Shown here piece after piece: positions 57,162 through 64,000 of a stretch of DNA of 64,000 nucleotides; the first letter of the stretch is position 1; the number at the start of each line of letters is the position of its first letter. Source of the stretch: Hungatella_A sp034142505 (GTDB lineage: Bacteria > Bacillota > Clostridia > Lachnospirales > Lachnospiraceae). A model generated the notes under the pieces. That model worked only from the letters and a program-made list of their open reading frames with translations, searched no databases and was not told the DNA's origin. The stretch lies in assembly GCA_034142505.1 (NCBI GenBank), contig JAWZDV010000075.1, positions 124,001-188,000 of the forward strand. The letters are read 5' to 3'. Both the position numbers and the translations under genes were made by a program.

Positions 57162-58061
57162 ATGTTGAAAAACGGGACTCTATGGCTGGACGTGGATGGC
57201 AATCCCATCCAGGCCCATGGGGGAATGATAGCAGAATTTCATGGAACTTATTATTGGTACGGGGAGCATAAGGGGGCCGATAACTGTCCGGGAACTACCC
57301 GGGTGGATGTGATCGGTATTTCCTGCTATACATCCGGGGATTTGCATCACTGGCATTATGAAGGGCTGGCGCTGAAAGCCGAAGCAGATGACCCGGACAG
57401 CTTTCTTCATCCCAGCCGTGTCTGTGAGCGGCCTAAAGTGATTTACAACGAAAAGAACCGGAATTATGTCATGTGGTTTCACGCCGATGACGCCGGGTAC
57501 CGGTATGCGGGAGTCGGGGTGGCGGTGTCGGATAGTCCCGCAGGTCCTTTTCATCTGGTGAGAGTGATGCAGCCAAACCGTCTGGACAGCCGGGACATGA
57601 CACTGTTTCAGGATACGGACGGCAGGGCTTACCTGTATCATAGCTCCAATTTTAATAAAACGATGTGCATCACGCGGCTGAATGAGGATTATACGGATGT
57701 GACGGCCGAATACCATTACGCGCTGGCAGATCAGGAACGGGAAGCGCCGGCTGTGTTTGTGCGGGAAGGAACCTATTATATGATTACCTCCGGCTGTTCC
57801 GGCTGGGCGCCCAATGCGGCCCTGATGGCTACGGCAAAGCATCCCTGTTCCGGGTGGAAACTCATTGATAATCCCTGTGTGGGACCGGGATATCGAAAGA
57901 CCTTCCAGGGGCAGAGCTCTTATGTGCTGAATGTTCAGGGGACCTATTATTTGATGCTGGACCATTGGAAACCGGAGGATTTAAAAAGTTCCGGTTACAG
58001 CATTCTTCCGATTACGTTTACGGAGGACGGACCGGAAGTCGTGTGGCAGGATGAATTTTAA
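57162..58061 (+). CDS. GH43-family glycosidase (exo-beta-1,3-galactanase-like subfamily)
   Basis: A 299-residue five-blade beta-propeller. PIQAHGGMIAEFHGTYYWYG replaces the usual aspartate-containing opening of GH43, as in the subfamily that includes exo-beta-1,3-galactanases; ERPKVIYNEKNRNYVMWFH carries a conserved glutamate, and SRDMTLFQDTDGRAYLYHS the second-blade aspartates. There is no signal peptide, so it acts inside the cell on imported oligosaccharides. GAAGAGGAGGAGTTAGCC supplies the start. A second GH43 follows 20 bp later and an ABC importer is encoded downstream, all on the same strand. Activity on galactan rather than arabinan or xylan is an inference. Confidence 0.85.
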   Translation: MLKNGTLWLDVDGNPIQAHGGMIAEFHGTYYWYGEHKGADNCPGTTRVDVIGISCYTSGDLHHWHYEGLALKAEADDPDSFLHPSRVCERPKVIYNEKNRNYVMWFHADDAGYRYAGVGVAVSDSPAGPFHLVRVMQPNRLDSRDMTLFQDTDGRAYLYHSSNFNKTMCITRLNEDYTDVTAEYHYALADQEREAPAVFVREGTYYMITSGCSGWAPNAALMATAKHPCSGWKLIDNPCVGPGYRKTFQGQSSYVLNVQGTYYLMLDHWKPEDLKSSGYSILPITFTEDGPEVVWQDEF

Positions 58062-58081
58062 TATAAGAAAGGACTGTATTT

Positions 58082-59731
58082 ATGTATGCGCATAATCCGA
58101 TATTGAGAGGGTTTCATCCGGACCCGTCTATCATCCGGGTGGAGGATGATTATTACCTTGCCACGTCCACGTTTGAGTGGTGGCCGGGGGTGCGGCTTCA
58201 TCACTCCAAAGATTTGGTCAACTGGGAGCTGATGTCCTATCCCTTAAACCGGATCTCCCAGCTGGACCTGAGGGGCGTTGGGCCGTCACAGGGAATTTGG
58301 GCGCCGTGCCTGACTTATGACCATGGTATTTTTTATCTGGTGTATACGGTGGTAACGGCATTTTATTGTAACATGTATGATACCAACAATTATCTGGTGA
58401 CGGCAGCGGAGATCGGGGGGCCCTGGTCCGACCCGGTGCCGCTGGGCAACTTTGGTTTTGACCCGTCGCTGTTTCATGACGACGACGGAAGAAAATATGT
58501 GGTCAGCATGGTCACGGACCATCGGATTCCCAAGAAGTATCAGGGACGTCTGGTTCTGCAGGAGTTTGACCCGGTCCAAAAAAAGATGATGGGAGAGATA
58601 CGGTATATCTATCAGGCGGACAGTATTTTTCTGGAAGGCCCTCACATATTCAAGAGAAATGGCTGGTACTATCTTTTCAGTGCGGACACGGGAACCGGTG
58701 AAGGCCACGGCCAGACCATCCAGCGATCAACCTGTGTATGGGGACCTTATGAGATGTACCATCCGGCCAATGCCAGACGGACAAAAGAGGAGGAAGCCTG
58801 GTCTATTTTAACATCCAGGCATGATCCGGATTTTCTTTTGCAGAAATCGGGCCACTGTGACCTGGTGGAGACAAAGGACGGGCAGTGGTATGCCGTGCAT
58901 CTGTGCGGCCGGGCTCTGGAAAACAGGAATCCGAAAGACCGGGAGCGGTTTCCAGACTGCCGCCGTTATCCGCTGGGGCGGGAAACAGCCATCCAGAAGA
59001 TGCGCTGGACCCAAGACGGATGGCTGGAGCTGGATAATGGAACGACGCTGCCGGACGTGGAGGTGGAGATAACAACAGGGGCGGAAACAGAGACGGACCC
59101 CATCACCGGCCGTGATGACTTTGACTGTGATATTCTGAGCCTGGAATACCAGTCCCTGCGGGTTCCCATGGACGAAACCCACATATCCCTGACGGCCCGC
59201 CATGGTTATCTGCGGATGTACGGCCGTGATGGACTGGCTTCCCGTTTCCATCAGACCCTGATTGCCAGGCGCTGGACCGAATTTACCTTCCAGGCAGCTG
59301 CCTGTGTGGAGTTCGAACCGGAACTGTTCAAGCAGTTGGCCGGCCTGATCTGCCTGTATGATGAGGAAAACTATGCTTACCTGCATATCACCCGGGACGA
59401 GACCCTGGGAAAATGCATCAGCATCCTGACGGCGGAAAATAAACATTATCAATACCCCATAGGCTTTATCCCTCTCAAGGAGGGAAAGCCGGTATACTTA
59501 AAGGTTACGGTTGACCATGACCGTATGCAATTTTATTATGGATACAGTGAGAATACTTATGAATGCATCGGTCCGGTGCTGGATGCCAGTTTGCTGTCCG
59601 ACGAGGCCTGCGACCAGGGCTGGTTTACCGGAGCTATGGTAGGAATCTGCTGTCAGGATCTGACCGGATTCCGGACATATGCCGATTTTGACTGGTTCTC
59701 CTATGAAACGAAAGTGATGCAGATTCTATAA
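58082..59731 (+). CDS. GH43 beta-xylosidase/arabinofuranosidase
   Basis: A 549-residue two-domain enzyme. The N-terminal propeller (residues 1-320) begins NPILRGFHPDPSIIRVEDDY with the catalytic base aspartate, has DPSLFHDDDGRKYVV (pKa-modulating aspartate) and EGPHIFKRNGWYYLFSA (acid glutamate). The C-terminal beta-sandwich (residues 330-549) is that of GH43 xylosidases such as XynB. It removes xylose or arabinose from oligosaccharides in the cytoplasm. It is co-transcribed with the preceding GH43. The gene ends directly before the activator-type direct repeats of the following ABC operon; the first repeat starts at its stop codon. Confidence 0.93.
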   Translation: MYAHNPILRGFHPDPSIIRVEDDYYLATSTFEWWPGVRLHHSKDLVNWELMSYPLNRISQLDLRGVGPSQGIWAPCLTYDHGIFYLVYTVVTAFYCNMYDTNNYLVTAAEIGGPWSDPVPLGNFGFDPSLFHDDDGRKYVVSMVTDHRIPKKYQGRLVLQEFDPVQKKMMGEIRYIYQADSIFLEGPHIFKRNGWYYLFSADTGTGEGHGQTIQRSTCVWGPYEMYHPANARRTKEEEAWSILTSRHDPDFLLQKSGHCDLVETKDGQWYAVHLCGRALENRNPKDRERFPDCRRYPLGRETAIQKMRWTQDGWLELDNGTTLPDVEVEITTGAETETDPITGRDDFDCDILSLEYQSLRVPMDETHISLTARHGYLRMYGRDGLASRFHQTLIARRWTEFTFQAAACVEFEPELFKQLAGLICLYDEENYAYLHITRDETLGKCISILTAENKHYQYPIGFIPLKEGKPVYLKVTVDHDRMQFYYGYSENTYECIGPVLDASLLSDEACDQGWFTGAMVGICCQDLTGFRTYADFDWFSYETKVMQIL

Positions 59732-59790
59732 AAAACGCAGTGGGAACTTAAAAAACGCCGTTTTTTTCACTAAGGGGACCTGTTATATTA
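59729..59790 (+). promoter_or_regulatory. Direct repeats and promoter of the ABC importer
   Basis: TAAAAAACGC occurs at 59729-59738 and 59749-59758, exactly 20 bp apart (two helical turns). A -10-like TATATT (59784-59789) follows, with no good -35. This arrangement is typical of AraC-type activators such as the YesN partner of a YesM kinase. Confidence 0.6.
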
Positions 59791-59832
59791 TAACCATAGC
59801 AAACATACACGGAGATTGAAGGAGGATATAAT

Positions 59833-61215
59833 ATGAAAAGAAAAGGTTTCTTATCAGCGCTTGTATGTACCGCCATGGCAGGATGCATGGTCAGTGGATG
59901 CGGCAGCAGCGGTGCGGATGCCACCACGGCAGCCCCGGCTGCGACAGCCGGAACGACAGCCGGGGCCGGTACCAGCGCGGCGGACACGACGGCGGCGGGT
60001 GGTGACTCTATTGTGACGGCTCCCACGGAACTGACATTTATCTTTGCGGATGGGGACGAAGGCGCCAAGGCAAGCATGAACGAAATTGTAAATCGGTTTA
60101 ATGATAAATACCCGGATATTACCGTGAAGATTGAACCGGGTAATGGCGGCGCTTACAGTGAATTTTTAAAGACAAAGGAAAGCGTTGGAGAATTTCCGGA
60201 TGTGATGGAGATGAGAGACACGGCAGTTTATCAGAGAGCCGGAATGCTGGAACCCCTTTCGGATGATATTGTTTCCCTGTTTAAAACGACCGTGGAATTT
60301 GACGGCAAGACCTATACGGCCCCACTGTCCGGTGAGAATACCAACGGGATTATTTACAATAAAAAATATTTTGATGAAAACGGCTTCACCGAACCAAAGA
60401 CCTATGAGGAATTTATCACCCTGTGTCAGGCAATCAAGGATAAAGGAGATATGGCTCCTCTGGTAGTGGGCGGACAGGATATCTGGCATATTGGCTTCTG
60501 GTTCCATAAAGCTTACAACGACCAGGTTATGTCCCAGGACCAGGATTTTATTAAACATTGTTATGAGGGTTCCAAGAATTTCAGTGATGCCACGATCAAG
60601 GCGACATTTGAAGAATTGAAAGAGATCTTCCAGTATGCACAGGACGGATGGGTGTCCACTCCAGATGCCCAGATTACAACATTCATGGTATCGGATATGG
60701 CGGCTATGATGTATTCAGGTACCCATATGTTCAGCCAGATTGAGACTGCGGACCCGAATTTCGAGATTGGCTGGTTTGCGGTGCCAAGTCCTGATGGAAA
60801 GACAAGGCTGGTTGGCGGCGGCGGTGTCGGAGGTCTGGCGATTTCCGCAGAGTCGGCAAAAGACCCCAACAAAAAGGCAGCGGCAGAAGAATTTATCCGC
60901 TTCTTCTATGCGCCGGAGAATTACGCGGTATACTGTGAGACTTTGAACTTCATCCCTACGACAGTTGCGAAACCGGATATGAATGTATCGCCGGTACTGC
61001 AGGAAGTGATAGACGCAACCAACAATGCCGATGACCTGGGCGTGATGTGGAATGGCCGTGTGGGCGAGAATGAACTTCCTCCGGATTTCAGGAATTTCAT
61101 GTACAAAACCACTGTGGAAGTGATTCAGGGGCAGAGAGATATTGATTCGGCCTGTGAGGAATTAGATAAAACCTGGAAAGTGGCTATGGAGAATTTCAAT
61201 CCGCTCAATAACTAG
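59833..61215 (+). CDS. Carbohydrate ABC transporter substrate-binding lipoprotein
   Basis: A 460-residue family 1 solute-binding protein with lipoprotein signal (LSALVCTAMAGCMVSGCGSS; the acylated cysteine is probably in VSGC), a Thr/Ala/Gly-rich linker, and the mature domain (ELTFIFADGDEGAKASMNEI, TYTAPLSGENTNGIIYNKKY, GWFAVPSPDGKTRLVGGGGV). It binds an oligosaccharide, presumably the product of xylan, arabinan or galactan breakdown, at the cell surface. TTGAAGGAGGATATA gives a strong start. Permeases follow; no ATPase is encoded here. Confidence 0.93.
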   Translation: MKRKGFLSALVCTAMAGCMVSGCGSSGADATTAAPAATAGTTAGAGTSAADTTAAGGDSIVTAPTELTFIFADGDEGAKASMNEIVNRFNDKYPDITVKIEPGNGGAYSEFLKTKESVGEFPDVMEMRDTAVYQRAGMLEPLSDDIVSLFKTTVEFDGKTYTAPLSGENTNGIIYNKKYFDENGFTEPKTYEEFITLCQAIKDKGDMAPLVVGGQDIWHIGFWFHKAYNDQVMSQDQDFIKHCYEGSKNFSDATIKATFEELKEIFQYAQDGWVSTPDAQITTFMVSDMAAMMYSGTHMFSQIETADPNFEIGWFAVPSPDGKTRLVGGGGVGGLAISAESAKDPNKKAAAEEFIRFFYAPENYAVYCETLNFIPTTVAKPDMNVSPVLQEVIDATNNADDLGVMWNGRVGENELPPDFRNFMYKTTVEVIQGQRDIDSACEELDKTWKVAMENFNPLNN

Positions 61216-61236
61216 AACAGACAAAAATGCTTATCG

Positions 61237-61262
61237 GAATCTCTCCCAACCGGGAGAGATTC
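61237..61262 (+). other. mRNA-stabilising hairpin between binding protein and permease
   Basis: GAATCTCTCCC (61237-61247) pairs perfectly with GGGAGAGATTC (61252-61262) across AACC. No T-run follows. As in many transport operons, it may keep the binding-protein message stable and more abundant. Confidence 0.75.
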
Positions 61263-61303
61263 TTAAAGTTAGGGGCTTTGTCCGAAGAAAGGAGTTATCA
61301 AGT

Positions 61304-62191
61304 ATGACAAAGAAACGAGGAAAGTTTGATAAAGTAACATTCGCGTTTATTGCACCTGCATTTCTGTTCTTTACCCTGTTTATCATTGTACCTACGGCAG
61401 CCAGTGTTTATTACAGCTTCACTTCCTGGGATGGGTTAAATCCGGTTGTTAAGTTTGTAGGACTTGCAAATTACAAGGAGATCTTTACCAGCGCAAGATT
61501 CCGCAATGCGCTGACAAATACGTTTATATTGACGGTTTTCATCTCAATTTTAGAAAATGCGTTTGCGTTACTTCTGGCGCTTTTGGTTGATAACATCAGG
61601 TGGGGAAAGAATTTTTTCCGAAGCGCCTTTTACATACCGGTGCTGATCAGTGGCATCGTATCCGGCTTCATCTGGAAAATCATGTATAACTATAACTTTG
61701 GAGCCATCAACTCGATGCTGACCGCTATGGGCATGGGAGATTTTAAACAGGACTGGCTTGGCAATCCCAGCCTGACCCTGCTGATGGTAGGCGTGGTACT
61801 GGTGTGGAAGGGCGCGGGATATTATATGATTATCTATCTGGCCTCTTTACAGAGCGTGCCGACAGATGTGGTGGAGGCAGCGGCTATTGACGGGGCCAGT
61901 CCCTGGCAGCGGTTCAAGGCAATCACGATTCCCTTGATTTCAGGAGCATTTACCATCAACTTTACGCTGTCCTTAATAAACGGTCTGAAAGTGTTCGACC
62001 AGATTTCCGTTATGACGGATGGCGGACCGGGATTCACGACAGAGACCATCGTCTACCTGCTCTATAAAGTGGGCTTCAATGAAGGGCGGCAGGGCTTTGG
62101 TACGGCTGTGGGCATCGTGCTGCTGTTTATCATCATCATTTTAAATGGTATCCAGCAAAAATTCTTGAAGAGCAGGGAGGTGCAGATGTAA
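61304..62191 (+). CDS. Sugar ABC transporter permease (MalF/UgpA type)
   Basis: A 295-residue permease with six hydrophobic segments and the ATPase-docking loop EAAAIDGASPWQRFKAITIP. The opening KVTFAFIAPAFLFFTLFIIVPTAASVYYSF is typical of the first-subunit type. GAAAGGAGTTATCAAGT precedes the ATG. Its stop overlaps the start of the next permease (TAATG), coupling the pair in equal amounts. Confidence 0.94.
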   Translation: MTKKRGKFDKVTFAFIAPAFLFFTLFIIVPTAASVYYSFTSWDGLNPVVKFVGLANYKEIFTSARFRNALTNTFILTVFISILENAFALLLALLVDNIRWGKNFFRSAFYIPVLISGIVSGFIWKIMYNYNFGAINSMLTAMGMGDFKQDWLGNPSLTLLMVGVVLVWKGAGYYMIIYLASLQSVPTDVVEAAAIDGASPWQRFKAITIPLISGAFTINFTLSLINGLKVFDQISVMTDGGPGFTTETIVYLLYKVGFNEGRQGFGTAVGIVLLFIIIILNGIQQKFLKSREVQM

Positions 62192-63045
62192 TGAGCCAGC
62201 AAATGACTAAGAAAATAAAACAGAAATCCCGCATGGCGCCGGTCTTGATTTTTCTGCTGACGGTGGTGCTGGCAATCCTGTTTTTAGCGCCTGTGTTTTT
62301 TGCCATCATTTCCGCGTTTAAGAGTAATGGTGAAATCCTGAAATCGCCAATGGCATTGCCGACGTCCCTGTATCTGCAGAATTTCCGGGATCTGTTCGCC
62401 CAGTCGGATTTCCTGACGGCGATCAAACACAGCCTGATACTGACGGTGGTGTCGGAGGTGCTGATCGTCTGTATCGTGCCAATGGCGGCATATGCCATTG
62501 AGAGGCGGTCTACCAGAACCACAAGACTGATCTATACGTATTTCCTGGCCGGTATGATGATTCCCTTTCATCTTTACATGTTCCCGCTGTTTAAGGAAAT
62601 GAAACTGTTTGGCATCTTTGGAACTCTGGCGGGACCGATTGCCTGCTATATCTCAGGTTCCGTTGCTTTCGGCTCCCTGCTGTACTGCAGCTTTTTGAAA
62701 GGGGTTCCGCTGGAGATTGAGGAGGCGGCCGAGATCGACGGATGTACGCCGTTTCAGACCTTCTGGAAGGTGACCTTCCCGTTGCTGGGGCCGTGTACCG
62801 CGTCCATGGTGGTGTTAAACGGTTTGGGAATCTGGAACGATTTCCTGATGCCTTATCTGGTGCTTCCCTCCAGCAAGGCGAAGACCATTACCGTGGAGGT
62901 ATTCTCCTTTGTAGGACAGTATACGGCCAGGTGGGACATTGTGTTTGCGGGAACGGTATGCTCCATCGTCCCGGCGCTGGTGATTTTTATTCTTCTTCAG
63001 AAATATTTTGTCAAGGGGATCACGGCGGGGGCGGCCAAGGGATGA
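62191..63045 (+). CDS. Sugar ABC transporter permease (MalG/UgpE type)
   Basis: A 284-residue second permease with six hydrophobic segments, coupling loop EAAEIDGCTPFQTFWKVTFP and the C-terminal KYFVKGITAGAAKG. It is coupled to its partner by the TAATG overlap. The ATPase must come from a shared gene elsewhere. The sensor-kinase gene starts 128 bp downstream, so the regulator genes may be part of the same unit or have their own promoter. Confidence 0.94.
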   Translation: MSQQMTKKIKQKSRMAPVLIFLLTVVLAILFLAPVFFAIISAFKSNGEILKSPMALPTSLYLQNFRDLFAQSDFLTAIKHSLILTVVSEVLIVCIVPMAAYAIERRSTRTTRLIYTYFLAGMMIPFHLYMFPLFKEMKLFGIFGTLAGPIACYISGSVAFGSLLYCSFLKGVPLEIEEAAEIDGCTPFQTFWKVTFPLLGPCTASMVVLNGLGIWNDFLMPYLVLPSSKAKTITVEVFSFVGQYTARWDIVFAGTVCSIVPALVIFILLQKYFVKGITAGAAKG

Positions 63046-63173
63046 TGGCTGGTAACGAATTTGTAATTGCACGGATACTATGATAAAATCGAAAGAAAGA
63101 GACAGTGATCGGAGGTGTGTTTTCGGAACATGCCTTCGATTTCCCTGCTTGTGGAAAAGCGAGGAGAACCGGT

Positions 63174-64000
63174 ATGAAAAAATGGAGCCTGAATTTATAT
63201 CAAAAATTTACTTTGGTGATTATCTGCGTGGGCCTGATCCCTATGAGTCTGCTGTCCACGTTAATTGTGAACCGTATGTTCAAAGAATATGGGGATTCTC
63301 TGCGGGCCAATTATGAGCAGGCTACGGTCTATGTGAATACCGGAATTGACAATATGCTGGAAGGCTACAACGGCATTTCCAAGATGCCTTATTATTATAA
63401 TTACTCCGGGGAGGGGGATTTTGCCTTTAACTATATGTCCTTTGATAACCTGAGGAAAATTATCTATGGTATCGGTTATGACCCGGAGACCGTGGAAACG
63501 GCCAGGAAGCAGAACATGGAGATCTTTCTGAAAAATGTACATAATGTGGACAGCTCCATCGTGGGGGTCCACTTCCTGGTGGATGACGGAAAGATGGATA
63601 TGCCCTTTCATTTCAGCCAGAGGAAGACCTATTTTGAGAGCGAGGAGGTATTCCGGGAGCGGATGAAGTTTGGGCAGCTTGACAAGACGTCCAAGCAGAT
63701 GATGCTGATTCCGACTCATGCCATGGATTACTATAACCACGGAACGAATCAGGTTTTCACAGTAGCCAGGAACTATTTTGATCTGACGAAAGAGGTAGGA
63801 TCGTCCGCTTATATCGGAACCATCTATCTGGATGTGGATATGGAGCGGATGGCGGGATTGTTCCAGGATGTACGGCTTCATGAGGGAGACCGGGTATATG
63901 TGGTCAATGAGCAGGGAGACTGTTTTTACAGCAATGACAGTGAGGTGATCGGAACCACGCTTCCGGCAGAGAACGGGCAGTTTGAGGAGACGCGCCAGAA
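63174..64000 (+). CDS. YesM-like sensor histidine kinase (partial, C-terminus outside window)
   Basis: About 275 residues are visible. A short basic start is followed by a transmembrane segment (FTLVIICVGLIPMSLLSTLIV) and a long extracytoplasmic sensor domain (residues 35 onward: NYEQATVYVNTGIDNMLEGY, ... YIGTIYLDVDMERM). The second membrane span, HAMP and kinase domains would lie beyond base 64000. This layout and the place next to a sugar ABC importer fit the YesM family, whose AraC-type partner YesN usually follows. GAGGAGAACCGGT supplies the start. It may sense the sugar or its binding protein and activate the operons with the TAAAAAACGC repeats. Confidence 0.8.
   Translation, partial: MKKWSLNLYQKFTLVIICVGLIPMSLLSTLIVNRMFKEYGDSLRANYEQATVYVNTGIDNMLEGYNGISKMPYYYNYSGEGDFAFNYMSFDNLRKIIYGIGYDPETVETARKQNMEIFLKNVHNVDSSIVGVHFLVDDGKMDMPFHFSQRKTYFESEEVFRERMKFGQLDKTSKQMMLIPTHAMDYYNHGTNQVFTVARNYFDLTKEVGSSAYIGTIYLDVDMERMAGLFQDVRLHEGDRVYVVNEQGDCFYSNDSEVIGTTLPAENGQFEETRQ

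Overview
The window reads as chromosome of a spore-forming, anaerobic Firmicute of the Lachnospiraceae, perhaps near Enterocloster, Hungatella or Lacrimispora; the genus is a guess. The evidence is the conserved sporulation/division block (pth, mfd, spoVT, mazG, hup, rqcP, yabP, yabQ, divIC, spoIIE, tilS, hpt, ftsH), a T-box-controlled trp operon, strong AGGAGG ribosome-binding sites, several GTG or TTG starts, and many LacI- and YesM-controlled sugar ABC operons that lack their own ATPase.

Layout. 1-3.5 kb: the 5' part of a LacI regulator, a DASS-type anion transporter and a convergent FAD-dependent dehydrogenase. 3.7-30 kb: the sporulation/division block, interrupted twice relative to the order known from Bacillus. 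Between mfd and spoVT lie a BadF-type sugar kinase, a TetR pseudogene and the complete trpEGDCFBA operon on the minus strand, with its promoter and a Trp T-box. Between spoVT and mazG lie an AgrC/AgrA-like two-component pair, an APC permease and an amidohydrolase. spoVT has a sigma-G-like promoter. spoIIE has a Spo0A-type promoter with a 21-bp spacer and encodes a short protein without the usual membrane domain.

30-53 kb: a GH13 glycosidase with a repeat-built N-terminus, a low-GC flavodoxin pair, then two carbon-utilisation clusters. The first has a fucose-isomerase-like protein, LacI, ABC binding protein plus two permeases, class II aldolase, cytoplasmic sulfatase and SIS protein, and looks like import and cytosolic desulfation of a sulfated sugar. 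The second has LacI, aldo/keto reductase, FGGY kinase, DeoC-type aldolase, a ketose 3-epimerase of the allulose/tagatose type, an RbsBAC-like transporter and a VOC protein. Each cluster has a palindromic LacI-type operator at more than one place. 53-64 kb: tRNA-Tyr, an XRE regulator, a secreted DUF5722-like glycosidase, a degenerate HAD-Nudix fusion, two cytoplasmic GH43 enzymes, another ABC importer and the start of a YesM-like kinase.

The most unusual signal is a 79-nt element present twice, in opposite orientation, on either side of yabP-yabQ-divIC-spoIIE. Both copies have exactly the same length, the same ends and the same 22-nt loop, while the stem arms differ by several compensatory base changes. 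This is covariation expected of a selected hairpin rather than of a simple duplicated sequence.
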